A stretch of DNA of 64,000 bases. Origin: Symmetrospora coprosmae. Taxonomy: Eukaryota; Basidiomycota; Cystobasidiomycetes; Symmetrosporaceae. The position numbers and the translations under genes were made by a program. Below the pieces are notes generated by a model that was not told the origin of the DNA, searched no databases, and was given only the letters and a program-made list of their open reading frames with translations. The stretch lies in assembly GCA_008802785.1 (NCBI GenBank), contig VUYT01000002.1:558001-622000 (forward strand). Reading direction: 5' to 3'. Each line of letters opens with the position of its first letter. Position 1 is the first letter of the stretch. Positions 17,162 to 28,900 of the stretch are shown one piece after another.

Positions 17162-19417
17162 CTACCGGCGACTCCGTAGGTCGGCGAGTTCTGCTGGACC
17201 CAAGCTCGTCAGGCTCGTTCTGTGCTGCCGGCGCGGCTTGGTCACGCCCGAGCCATTCCCGGCAGATGTCCCATCAATCTCTGGCAGGACAGTCGATGTC
17301 GTTGCGAGACGGAGGCCAAGAACGTGGCGGACGTCGTTGGTGAAGCGCAGGCTGTCGAGCATGGGGAGGAGATCAAGGAGAGCTTCGTCGTTCGGGTCGT
17401 TAATCCAACCTTCGATTGGGATGCCGTTGGCTGATGTGCGCAGAAAGGCTTAGTGTCCATACACATGAAGTGTCCGTGCGTTTGATCCGACTCACCCTGG
17501 TCCTTGGCGTAGCTGATGGGGCTATTGTCGACCAGGCACACGCGCGCCAGATCCGGATCCACTATGCGCAAATCCTTGACATATGACCCATTGACGTATG
17601 TGCACGACTCACGAAAGAGACGCGTGGCTATCATCCCGCCCCGTCCATCTGCGTCGAGCCAGTCAATCACTGGATCCGCATATTCGCGCATAGAAGCCGT
17701 GAAGATGACGACCGTGTACCAAGCCGAGACCTGTCGCAGTGCTTGTGCATTAGCCTAGCCAAGCCTGACGTGGAGAGGCGAGGCAGCGAGGCAAGCTCAG
17801 AGGTCGCAGCCCACCTTGCGCAGGAAGAAGTCGACCCATGGCCGCTTGTAGACATGATAAACGACGCTCCGGCCGTCAAGCACGACCTCGACGACCCTGA
17901 CTTTGAGGCCAGAGGTACTGAGTCGACTCGTATCGCCGCCGACGCTCGTCACTGCACTGTAGCCGGCGGAGACGCCCATGCGGCTCGTGGAATGAATGAG
18001 CGTTTCGTCGAGATCCAGGACGAGAAGCTTTGGCCGGCTGAGCGCACGCTGAGCGATAGACACGGAAGGCTTTGAGCGATGCCCTGCAGGGTTCGCGTGT
18101 GACATGCGCCGAGGTCGGCGTTCATGCGCTACGGAGGAAGGCGGGCCAGAGGAGGGCTGCTGTATTGGCGTGTCGCCGTCCGACGTCGAAGAGAATGCCG
18201 TTGGGCTGCTTGCTATCCGGGCAGCGCGTACGGACGACGAATCGGAAGACGTGCCAGGTTCTCCTTCATCTTCTCCGTTCCTTGACGATGACATCGAATC
18301 CGTCGTCGGGAACGAAGGTCGTCGCTTCTTTCCGACCATCGGGACCGAGAGACCCGGGAACCGCCAGCGTGGTCGCTTCTGACCCGCAGCTGCCGCAGGT
18401 GGCAGTGAGCTACCATTGTGGTTTTCCGAGGATGTGTCCGTGGACATGAAGCAACCCCCTTCATTGGCTGTTGCGTCTGCGTAGGAAGGCGGAGCGTCCC
18501 GAGACGGTCTTGGAGGCAAGCCTGGCTGAGTGGCAGGAACAATGGAGGCTGCTGTCGGCTGCGACATAGAATGTTGTTGAGTGTCGGAATCATCGACACG
18601 GATCCCAAAGAGCGCCAGAAACCGCCGGATCAGCATGTACAGTCTTGTGAGGCACTTGATGGGGTATGCCTGGGCGAGAGCCAGGACTCCCGGCGAAGAT
18701 GCTGTAAGCGACGTCGAGGCAGTGTGTAGCTTGTCCGGGCGAAGGTATAGCGGTTCTGCCCCATCTTTTCGGCCCTGTTGTGACGATAAGACGGTGTCAG
18801 CCATAAAGACAGCCCGCTGCGAACCTCGTGCGACACGAGCGCGGACTTACGATCTTCTCGCCGGATGGGACATGCCCTGTGAGCAGTTCCTCTGTCTGAG
18901 CGCTCACATCGGATGCTCCCATAGCATCCTGACGCTCTGGCAGCGGTGGAGTCGGAGGTGGTGATGGATAGGCGGCTGCCGACGCGGCGGCGGCTCTGGC
19001 TTCCGAGCTGCTCCCTGCCGCCATGCACGTCGCTGCCCCAGCTGCCTCCAACTCCTCGTGGAGCACTGGTTCAGGAGGCTTCAAGACGCTCTTTGGCGAT
19101 CCTCGCGCTCCATCGCCTGCAGCCTCCGCTCTGGAGCCATCGCCGCAGTCGTTGGTCACGTTGCTGCTGCATGCGGGGAGCTTGGGGTTGGACGTGTTGG
19201 GCGCACGCGACGACGAGGGCATTGCATCGATGCTCGCGGCTGAACGCGAGGATAGAGGCACAGAGTCATTGAGGCTCGAGCCGTTCCTTTCCTCCTGCTG
19301 CTGCTGCTGACGAGTCGTTGAGGAGCTCCTCCGAGATGGAGACCCATCGCCGCCATTTGCGGCGCCGGCAGCAGCAGCAGATGACGACCATCCGCTCAAC
19401 CGAGTGATGGTGTTCAT
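17162..19417 (-). CDS. NEM1: Nem1-type nuclear-envelope phosphatase (FCP1/SCP-like, NIF domain)
   Basis: Exons 18851-19417, 17815-18774, 17496-17730 and 17162-17430 on the minus strand give 676 aa. The N-terminus is a long Ser/Ala/Gln-rich region with a polyglutamine run. A hydrophobic segment near residue 215-240 (CLTRLYMLIRRFLALFGI) may anchor it to the ER or nuclear membrane. The catalytic domain begins at LLVLDLDETLIHST, which holds the DxDx(T/V) aspartates of HAD phosphatases. It continues through VYKRPWVDFFLRKVSAWYTV, VVIFTASMREYADPVIDWLD and LARVCLVDNSPISY, all typical of Nem1/Dullard. Nem1 with Spo7 dephosphorylates the lipin Pah1 to control phosphatidate use and nuclear membrane growth. 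No Spo7 gene is visible here. A Psr1-like plasma-membrane phosphatase is the alternative, less likely because of the membrane segment. Confidence 0.9.
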
Positions 19418-19842
19418 CCATGCAAGACCAGTCTGCGACGATGCTGCGCTTGATTGACTGCCTGATGAGTGTGCAAAAGAGGAAGAGCTGCTTGTCCTGA
19501 CCTCGTCAGCGTCAGCGTGACTGCGTACTGGAGTAGAGGTACCGAGGCTCGGTCGGCGGCAACCGGCTGCGGCATCGCGTCAGTATGCCCACCGGGAGCG
19601 AGAGAGAAAGGACTGCACGCGTGCTGCCATGGCGTATCACAGTGCTGCAGCTGTGCCATGGTAGTTGTGCATGCACACTTGCGCTCCCCGGCGCCCTGGC
19701 GATGCCGGTGGCGGCCGACACATGTACATCTCTGTACCGCAACAGTCCTGTTCGGCTTGTGTCCGTCCGGCATCACAGACATCGAAACACACCAGCGACA
19801 CTTTCTACGTACGCCTCTCATTTGCCTTCGTTGACATCCACC
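19418..19842. promoter_or_regulatory. Divergent promoter region NEM1 / serine protease
   Basis: About 425 bp lie between the NEM1 start (minus) and the chosen protease start (plus), so both promoters must be here. The protease ORF stays open back to 19585, so part of this stretch could be coding. Confidence 0.45.
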
Positions 19843-21624
19843 ATGGTCCCGCGGATAGGAGTGCTAGGGCGCCCAACGCATCTTGGAGCAGTTGGATCCC
19901 CGCATCTGTGTCCCACCCTCCGCTCAAGGTGGACATACGCAGGGCTCCCTGCGCGTCCAGGGATACAGGTGTCTCCCGTACAGCTTCGCATGACAACCCC
20001 TCTGGCGGTCACCTCGCGAGGACCCTCGTCACACATGGCGAATCTGCGCCTTTACGTTACCGCGTCGGCGCATTCGATGAGCGCGCAAACAGCAACTACG
20101 AGCAACGCTGAAAAACGTTCATCGTCTGGCGAGAGAGTTCCCCAAGCGCAGCATCCAAAGTCCGCAGCTGGTGTGGTACAGGTCAACGGGGCCACCGCGA
20201 GTCCGGGCGCTGGCGACCCAGGCGAGATCGATGCGATCTTATGCAGCCTACACAGACACCTTCGAAGCCCAGACGCGGAGGCGGGCTCGCGAACGATTCC
20301 GGAAGATGCTCCTGCGACCATCACCAGTCTGTACGAGCAGATGCGGAACCGCGCTGGGACGGTGCTCGACGAGGAACTGCCGTACGAGGCGACGCCGAGC
20401 CCGGAACGCCGAGTGCGCACACAAGCGGGCGTATCAGGCTCTGCAAATACAGGCGCGGAGCATTACAGCGAGACGGTCCGCCTATCGTGGCGGGATTCGT
20501 GCAGACTGGCAGGTCACAGAGCCGCTCTACCGGGATACAACGCGTCGCACTTGCCTGGATTGCCGACATCTGCGGAGGGTGCGACTGCTGAAGACGGCTT
20601 AGTACTGGTTGCGCATGTAGTTGACTCCGAGCCGCCCTCTACGAGCTGGTCCCTGGGCTTTGTGATCGAGACAACAAGCCGGACCAGACATGTCGTCTCT
20701 TGCAGCCATACGCTGGAAGCTGTGGGTGTGCAGGCCGCTCTCACGAGCTGCGCTTACGAGGCTGACGACTCGCAACACTCAGGCAGCTCACACGCTACGA
20801 TCGCTAGCGGTACCCGGCACAAGTCGCGCAGCCTCGTCATCGACGCTGATAGTCAGCCGGTCTGGCCGGGTGTATCCTGCCTTGAGCATCGCATCCGCTC
20901 TCCCCCTGAGCGATATCCTTCTATACAACCTCGGCGAAGCAAGTGGATCAGCGGCTGGTGCCAAGAGCCTGCGTTCTGTTCCGGTCTCGCTCTATCCGCC
21001 GCAGATCTCGACGCAGCAGTCGCTCTTCACCATAGCTCAGGGAACCGCTGCCACCGAGCAAAGACCCGGTGATTCTGTCGAGGGATGGAAGGCCACCACG
21101 GTCGTGGGGTATAAAGACATCCGGGGACATGATGCCGAGGTGGATCTCTGGGGGCTCGTAAGAGGCGGCTGGAGCTGCTGGCGCTCTGCGCCCGAATGGC
21201 AACGACTGATGCGCCTCATACATCTCGCTGCACGTCAGCCGGGCACGTACGACGAGCTGAACAGCATCGTGAGTAGCGCGAGGCGGAGAATGTACCGCAT
21301 CGCTTTGCCGCTGACGGAACCCAATGCACACCGCGCAACGGCTAGTCCATCGATCTCCTGCCAACTCCCGGCTCGTCCGGAGGTCCTCTCGTGTCGGCGA
21401 GCGGAGCAGTGACAGGTCTGCCTTCTCTCCCTCTCCTTGCGCAGGGTGCCCCAAATCCGCCTCGTCCCCATAGCTGATGCAGCGAATCCTGCACTCCGAC
21501 AGGTCTGGTCCGCGGCTCGCGAATGGCTTTCGGCGATCGGCGTCGCACAGGTTTCGCGACCCCTGCAGAGAAGATCTTTGAGATGTTCCAGCTGCCAGGT
21601 TTGCGGCGGAACAAGGGAGCCTGA
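19843..21624 (+). CDS. Trypsin-fold serine protease domain protein
   Basis: Exons 19843-20721, 20783-21268, 21346-21415 and 21503-21624 give 518 aa. I see a full catalytic triad in order. His lies in RHVVSCSHTLEA (end of exon 1), Asp in LSDILLYNLGE (exon 2), and Ser in PTPGSSGGPLVSASGAVTG (exon 3, about residue 465). The last exon gives LVRGSRMAF and GFATPAEKIFEMFQLPGL, a C-terminal motif I associate with an uncharacterised fungal family of chymotrypsin-fold proteins. The 200-odd N-terminal residues are low complexity. No signal peptide is evident, so it may act inside the cell. The start at 19843 is chosen for its perfect CCACCATGG context, but starts at 19990, 20035 or 20077 are also possible. 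The third intron uses a weak GTCTGC donor. Confidence 0.75.
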
Positions 21625-22075
21625 GCGTGGACGCATTGCCACCGTCCAGAGTGACTCGCGCGTGCAGCAGAGGCGCAGCAAGCTCAGATGACAGCCCTTG
21701 TCCGCTACCGCTGAACTCGGTGGGAAGCAATAGCGACGAGCGACAGCCGCCATGCTGCGTCAAATCGTCCGCGCAAGTCAACAATCCACGACAAGCCTTC
21801 CAGGCACCAAGTTTGCCTGCACTTAGGAAGGTGGGCCAATGCTTGAGGTAGCTTCCATCTGAGCGGAGCGGCATCTAAGGCGAACTGAAACTACGTGACA
21901 ACAGCAGGCCCGGCTCAGAGCGCGGGCCGATACTACGATGATGATCGTGAGAGAAGACACGGGTTGAAGCGTGTCACAGAGTGGGAGTGGATATCGAGAG
22001 CTCCTCGGCGAATTTGCCAGCAAGGCGGAACAATAGCGAATCCTTGCGATAGAAGCTCTATGGCAGCCGAGCCCA
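21625..22075. other. Convergent intergenic region
   Basis: This 451-bp stretch is shared by the 3' flanks of the protease (plus) and the next gene (minus). No terminator motif or repeat stands out. A long minus-strand ORF that enters this stretch is a shadow of the protease gene. Confidence 0.5.
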
Positions 22076-23187
22076 TCACGCCTTGTCAACGTCAGCTTGG
22101 TTCTTGTTCTTCTGCGTGATTGTCCTCTTTCGAGCGAGTCCAGACTCGAGCGCAACCGTCTCTCCCGGTTCCTGCGATCTGCGGGGAGCAGAAAGAATGA
22201 ATGTCAGGCCGGTCGATGCCACTGTCAGCTAGGGATGCACCGGCCGAAGCGGTAGGGGTGCTGCACGGCAGCACGGCGAACGTAGCAAGAAGAAACGGGA
22301 CGCACGTCGGGTCTGGCGTCTTGATGCCCTCTGCGCGCATGGCGGCGCGCGTGACGTACTCTGGGTCGGGTAGGTTCATGTTGTCGAGGATCTCCTGCAT
22401 CTCGGCATTGAGGCGCTGGCGCTCCTCGTCGCGCCACCTGCTGTCGGCGCTGAGCCCCTCTGGCTCTGGGAGGTTGAGCGCCTCGAGGCGCGCGACGACG
22501 GCCTCGTACGCTTCAGTGTCGCCGAACCGCGGGACCGAGCCCAGCCCAGGCGAGGTCGAGCCGAGGTACGGCGAGGACGGGATGGACGACACGAAGGGAG
22601 ATGGGTCCACGTCGGCGGCCGATGCGGCGAGCCGGCCGTCTGCGGTCTGCGGCGCCGAGCCTGCACCTGCTCCTGTGCCCGGGCCAGGACGCCCGGTGAT
22701 GCCCGTTGGAGGAGGCAGATCCATGTCGGACAACTCTTTGCTGCGGGAGTGAGCAAGGCCAGGCCGGAGGGTTAGCTCCGAGCGGCGAGTCCGTTGAGTG
22801 CGGGCGAGCATGCTGGCGGGTGTGCGTGCAAGCATGTGTGCGTGTGCGAGCTGCAACTCCATGCCATCACCCTCTGCCCCGCTACGACGCCGTTGGGCAG
22901 AGACGGGCGCCCACCGCAGCGACGTCGCGTCGAAAGCTGCAGGCGCCGCAACCTCCGTCTGTCGTAGTCTAGGCAGCTGCGATGCCGCGTTCGGTCACAC
23001 GCGCGCGCATACGCACGCACGCACACCTGCACTCTACGCCTCTATGCCACGACGTGACGTACCTCTGGTTGCTCGCCCTTCTGGACTGGGTCCTGCTGCG
23101 CGGCTCGACGGCCCCGTTGCCGTCGAGATTGGGCGAGAGGAGGCTGCTGCTCGCAGAGACTGACGGGCCAGAGACGGTGGTAACCAT
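22076..23187 (-). CDS. Hypothetical protein, 220 aa
   Basis: Exons 23063-23187, 22306-22740 and 22076-22178 on the minus strand close in frame (220 aa). I do not recognise it. The N-terminal half is Ser/Gly/Pro-rich and probably disordered. A short predicted-helical core (AYEAVVARLEALNLPEP and ERQRLNAEMQEILDNMNLP) contains two similar pieces ending in NLPEP and NLPDP. The C-terminus is Lys/Arg/Gln-rich (LARKRTITQKNKNQADVDKA). The first intron is long for this genome (322 nt) and carries an alternating CA/CG tract. Start context is weak, but it is the only ATG that joins the splice series. Confidence 0.6.
22985..23036. repeat. Alternating purine-pyrimidine CG/CA tract
   Basis: A run of CGCG, CACG and CACA steps lies within the long first intron of the 220-aa hypothetical gene. 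Such alternating tracts are prone to length change and Z-DNA. Confidence 0.6.
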
Positions 23188-23734
23188 CGTGTGCGTGCGT
23201 GGGATCAGATGTACGCTATGCCGAGGAAGGATGGCGTGTTCCTCTCTTTGCTGTTTCCTCGGGGTTAGATTGAGCGGCGGACGTGGTCGACGCGCCGCCA
23301 TCCCTTCAGCGGGGTCTGCCCACCGTCATCGAGGAGACCCATGCATCTCCCTGCCTTGGATGAAGGGGGAATCCCCTTTCCAAATGAAGGCACCCCAATG
23401 CAGGCAGTGGGCAGCAGAACGAAGCATCATAGCCCTGTCACGGTCCATATCATTCATTGCTGAAGGAGCTATGATACTGCTAAATCGTACAACGGCGTTT
23501 CAGATCGAGGTTCGCTTGTATATCTCGTAACATGGTCAGACGATAAGGAGGAGGAAGTTGGGAATTGTTCATTCACTGGGATCATTCGTATCCTGCTGTA
23601 CGTGTTGCGCTGCGCTCGACGAGGCGTCGGGTCGGTCGGACTGCTGCCTGGAATCCAAAGGCCAGGAGGCCCTGATCCACGCCGAGGCCGTCGGGAAGCG
23701 CACCGCTTTCGGGATGGCGCATACTGTACCGCGC
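23188..23734. other. Intergenic, 5' of the 220-aa gene and 3' of the membrane-protein gene
   Basis: This is 547 bp between two minus-strand genes. No ORF with family features or clear splice sites was seen. Confidence 0.5.
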
Positions 23735-25103
23735 TTAGGCGTTCTGGCCTGCGATAAGCGGGGCGCGCTCGTCGTCGGTGAGCGAGCCAGAGCGGGCCGA
23801 GAAGAAGAGGGCCTTGAGGCAGGCGAGGGTCGAGATGATGAAGCCGGCGAGGGCGAACCTGCACGTCACAGAAAGCAACACGTCAGCGACAATCCCAAGG
23901 AGATCGGCATCGAATGTAGGGCACGCGGGTGCGCTGGCACGCACCAGTGGATCACGGCCGGGTGGCGGTGGGCGGTGAAGATGGCGAGCAGCTCGAATGC
24001 AATGACGGCAGCGCCCGCGACGTCGCCTCGGCCGCTGTGGAAGGCGTACCCAACCGAAGTCGACGTGAGGAAGGCAATGGCAACGACGGCAGCGATCTTG
24101 CTAGCGAGGCCGGCCTTCTGGTGCAGCGCGTCCTTGCCAAACACCTGGGCGCCGGCAATGACCATCGTGAAGACGGCATAGGCGTGCCAGAGGGCTGCGA
24201 AAGGGGAGATTCAAGACTGTCAGATGCAAGGCTCGGAGTGCCTCGGCGCGTCGAAACAGGCTCGGAGAGCACCCACAGAAAGGCAGGTGGACAAAGATGG
24301 CGGCGAGCCCGGACTTTGGCTGGTGCTTTGCCTTGAGCTGCCAGTACGTCTCCGAGACGGCGGCGGCGAGGAGGATCGAGAAGATGACTATTGGAGTGCG
24401 CACCGTCGAGACGTGTCAGTATTTGGTTCCACAGAAGGCTGTCGAAGCCGGCTTTGCTCGTGGACGCCCGCTGCGGTGATCTCCCGGCCAGTGCATACAA
24501 GCACGAGCGGCAAGCCATGTGTGAACAGAATTACGAGAAAGGGAACCCACATCCGACAATGTAGTGGTTGTGGTGGTTGAGCCAGACGAAGACGGCGTTG
24601 AGGACGCCAATGATGGCAAACCTGAACCCGAGGCCCTCGATGACGGGCTCGTAGCCTGCGTCGGTGAACTGGACGACGACGAGGCCGAGGAGGAGGATGT
24701 CGATCAGGGTCCAGACGTAGGTCTGTGCATTCGTTTCCGTTGCGATGCAAGGCAAAACGTCAGTGGGTGGTTTATGGCCGGTCAGCTGACGAGGGAGGCG
24801 GTGACTCACGCCCCACGCTGCGGGCGTGATGTAGGTCGTCTTTGGTGCTCCTCCAGGGGTGAGGACGCTGTAGAGGGACGACGAGAAGAAGAAGACAAAG
24901 ACGAGCTGGAGGGGGAACACAAAGACGTTGCATTGATCAGTATGAGCGCTCCCTTGTGTGTGTGCCCGGACATTGACGAATGGGACGACATCCGCTGCGG
25001 AGAAAGTACGACGATGGCGGCAGACGGCGCTGGACGATGGAGGGACGACACTCACGACGTTGACGAGCTTGAGAGGCCAGCGTTCACCTGCAGTGTGTGC
25101 CAT
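23735..25103 (-). CDS. Conserved fungal multi-pass membrane protein of unknown function
   Basis: Six small exons on the minus strand (25056-25103, 24810-24905, 24551-24722, 24277-24387, 23945-24194, 23735-23858) give 266 aa with consistent phases. About eight hydrophobic segments follow one another: FVFFFSSSLYSVL, TYVWTLIDILLLGLVVVQF, FRFAIIGVLNAVFVWL, IFSILLAAAVSETY, LWHAYAVFTMVIAGAQVF, AAVVAIAFLTSTSVGYAF, VIAFELLAIF and ALAGFIISTLACLKALFF. The phrase TYITPAAWGTYVWTLI resembles fungal proteins with a TPAxWAFSIWxLI motif that are often annotated only as hypothetical. The membrane it resides in and its substrate are unknown. The C-terminus (LTDDERAPLIAGQNA) should be soluble. Family assignment is from memory of motif style, so it is tentative. 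Confidence 0.82.
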
Positions 25104-25937
25104 TGTGCTGATGATGATGAGTGCTTGCTTGGGTAGGTGGTGTTGAGTATGCAAGTGGGGCTCTGCAGGATTCGAGCAGAGAGAAGGGCAGGGCAGCAGC
25201 CAGCGGCGACGACGCACCAGGCGGGGACCGGGATGGACGGGGACGGGCGAGCTCCAGCAGATGACGTCCTTACAGAAAGAAGAAAGGCAAAAAGGGGCAC
25301 AGAGGACAAGGGCAGGCACCGGATAATGTAGATCAAGAGCAGGACTGGTATAGACGTATACAGTAATGCAGAGCCAGGCTTCCCTTCCATCCCCGCTGGC
25401 TGCTGGGTGCTTCCGCTCGTGCTCCACACGTGCGTCACCTTGGCGTCGCGACAGCCGCCGACCAAAGCAAAGCGTCCGCCCCAAGGAGTTGTGTACCGCT
25501 CTCTGATATATATGGGATCGATTGCGTAGCTTTCCTGTTACCTGATAAGCTCTGCCAATATCGGACGGCAGGTGGGCCGGGGTGCCAGGTGCGCGGGATG
25601 GCAGCGAGGGTTGGGTTCTGCCACAGAAGCCTGAAAGTGCCGTGCGGGCACATGGCAGGAGAGCTGTGTGATACCTCTAAATCTGCCTGTTAAGCATACT
25701 GTGGCCTTCCTGCGTCGCCGGATATTGAGCAGCATGAAAGAGGTGATCCCGTCATGGTGGGCGACCTCCTGCTGCAGTAGTGTGCTGCCTGTGCCTGTCA
25801 CCCTCCTGCCCACACATCACATCGAGAGCGGGCCACAGTCGCATCCACTGCCCTTGATGCTCCGCTAGGTGCACACCGCGACAAGGAAAGGCGCCTCTGC
25901 GCGGAGGCTGTGCTCAAACAGAGCGTCTCCTGCAGCC
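25104..25937. promoter_or_regulatory. Divergent promoter region, membrane protein / DOCK gene
   Basis: This is 834 bp between two divergent starts. There is no conserved coding content. The near-start sequence of the DOCK gene is GCAGCCATGATGG. No TATA box could be assigned with confidence. Confidence 0.5.
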
Positions 25938-28900
25938 ATGATGGACGGCGCGAGCGAGGATGGCCACCACGCCCAGCCCGACCATGGCAGCTGGAGGGCG
26001 CTCCCTCGCATCCTCTACGGCTTTGCTATTGTGCGTCATCCCATTGATGGCCTCTGTCCCGCTGCTGGCTGACCATTTGTGCATCTGCCAGTTCCCCTTT
26101 GCGCCCATTCAGGAGGAGGACGAGAGCCTGACGAACCCACACCAGGTAGATCTCCAGCTCGGCGCCGAGCTCTACGTCTTTGAGGTCTTCCGCCCGACCA
26201 GCACAACCTCGTACTCGGACGAAGGACTGCTCTGGTACCGGGGCTACGTCGTCGTGTCCCGCCAGACGACCCTGCCCGTGCCGTCAACCTCGACCTCGTC
26301 AGAGCAGGCACCGCTGCCACCTCTGTCCAGCGAAGAGCCGTCCGTCACCGTAGGCATCTTCCCGGCGTCGCACACGCTCATCAAGGAGCGGCTCGAGGAC
26401 GGGGATCCCCGTCTCGAGGAGCTGCGCCAGGCGGTAACCCTCGGAGACGACGCTCACGCGAACGGGGCGCGGCTGGAGAAGCTGAGCCTGGGCCTGGGCA
26501 AGCGCAACAGGGAGCCACTGGCCCCACTGCTCGAGGATGAGAACGAAGGGATGGAGGACGAGTTCTTTGGCACGCTGGCAGGGAGCGTCAACACCCCGTC
26601 GAAAGCGAGGAACAGAGCGTCGCTCTCTGATGCGAGGCTCTCTCTGCTAGGAGGAAGCCCGTCCAGGCCATCAGAGACGGAAGGGGGAGGACATCGGCGC
26701 ACAAGGAGCAGTGCATCCCAGCAATCTGGTCGCTTCACAAGCGCAGACGGGGCACCGGATCACCGTTCTTCGCTGGCATTCCGGGAGGACGACCGGCCCG
26801 CACCTCCGCTGCCCTCGCTCAAGACGGGCGACGAGACGGCTGCGGGGCTGGAGGAGCCGCTCATTGACGAGATTGCCTGCGCGCTGCGCGAGTACGCGGC
26901 TCTGCTCCACCGCGCACTGGCCCAGCGCGAGTACGCGCGCTTCCACGCGCTGCGGGCGCACATCGATGCGCTCCACCTGGGCCGGCGCCAGCTCCTCGGC
27001 CGCACCCTCGCCATCGACGAGCTCGATCGCCTCCGCGCCGCCCTCGTCGCGCGCCTCACCCGCGCCAACATACAGAACGGCCTCGACATTGTCGTCCGCC
27101 ACCCGCGCTCCGGCGCCATGGCCAACACAGACGCGGAGCCCGAACCCCACGTCCTCGCGCACGCGCACGCGCACGGGCAGGGAGATGGCGGTCACGGTGA
27201 CGCGCGGGCGTGGATGTCGGACGTCCGCATGTACAGGACCGCCGTCGAGCTCGCATACTCGGAGAGCAGCGACCCAGAGACTCGCCCCATCTTGCCGCAT
27301 CCTCCGCCCGGCCCTTCTGTCCTCGGCAGGAACGACTTTGACAGTCCGCCATCATCGGCGCGCTACACTCCCGACAAGCCGACACCTTCACCGTTCTACC
27401 ACATATTCATCGACCTTCGAGCGCTCGTCGCTAGCCTGTGCGGCCCGGGCGAGACTGTCGAGCTGACCTTTAGCCTGTACAACAAGTCTGAGAACCGCTT
27501 CCTTTCGGAAGAATGCTCCATGGTGCTCAATCACCAGGGCGGTGAGTGCAGCGCCTATCTGGACTACGTAGGCTGATCCAACGAGACTGACTCGGTGATG
27601 ATTACTGCAGTACCAAGAGACGGCCGCCTGGACAAAGCTCGCGTGCTCTTCCGCGATCTATCGCACCAGGACACGCTCGATGCGCTCTTGCTCGTCTGCC
27701 GCATCATCATCAACGGCAGCTTCCGCACTGCGACGAGCACCAACAGCTCTGGCGCAGCAAGCATCACTTCTCGCAACTCCACTCTGAATGGACACCTCAC
27801 CTCGCCCTACGGAGTCGGCTCGGGCTATGCTTCGCAATCCTTCGTCTCTCCCGTACTGCCGTCGACATCAGCGCTCGACCTGCATAACGTCGACGGGAGA
27901 AATGTTTCCCAGGGCGGGATGGGGCAAGCGCGACCGTCAGTCAGCATGACGACAACTGGGGAAGACGGGCAGCGGACCTTTCGACGACCATTCGGGTGTG
28001 CCGTAGTTGAGATCTCGCAGTTCTGCAGGGATGGCGCAGCAGCTTCCACGAGCACGAGCGCAGGCGCAGGCGCAGGCGCGGCAGGCTCTGTCGAGCTCCC
28101 GCTTCCCATCTTTACGCCATTGCAGGAAGCCGGGTTCTCAACGCTGCACGAAGACATTATTGCTTCGCGCATCAAGGACTTTGAGAAATCGCCACGCGCC
28201 GAGTGCGTCACGGTCGGCCTGCGCGTCTTCCACGACGATGTGCAGGCCATTGTGCGGGACAATCCGTCTCTTATGGCGGAAACGCCGCTTGCGGCGCGTT
28301 TGGGCTTCCCGGACGTTGTGTTCCCCGACGACCAGCGCAATGACGTCTATATCAAGCTGTGGTCTGGCGATTTCTCCGGCCTCTTGAGCAGCGGAGGGAA
28401 GCTCGCGCGCCAGGCTCAAGCCAACGTGGAGGTCGAGGCCGAGGTGCGGAATAGGGAGGGCAGTACCGTGGGGTACGCCATTTCGAGAGGTGTAGGTGAG
28501 CAGAACGTCTCGCGCTACTCGAGCATGATCTTTCGCAATAGTACCTCGCCAAGTGAGTTTCCCTGTGACGTCACGTACGGGCGATGAACAAGAAGATGGC
28601 TGACACACGTGCCGGCGGTGCGTATCAGCTTGGGGCGAGCTATTGCGTCTCGACATCCCCGTCGACAAGATGCAGGAGTGCCATCTCTTCTTCACTCTCC
28701 GCAATCGGAGGGAGCGTCAGTCCAGCAGCGGCACCATCTCGCCCGGCGGCTCTAGTCCCACGAACGCCGAAAAGCCTTTTGCCTTTGGATACCTCCCGCT
28801 CTTTGGCCGTGATGGGGCGTTTCTGTCTGATGGGTCACATCGCCTCATCCTCTACCGCTATGAAGCGCAGTGGGCGGTCCCGTCTACCTACTTCGAAGGA

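Noticed and set aside
20948-21874. Long minus-strand ORF (308 codons) opposite the serine protease
   Set aside because: The plus strand carries a coherent spliced protease with triad motifs; the antisense ORF has no family features and is a GC-rich shadow.
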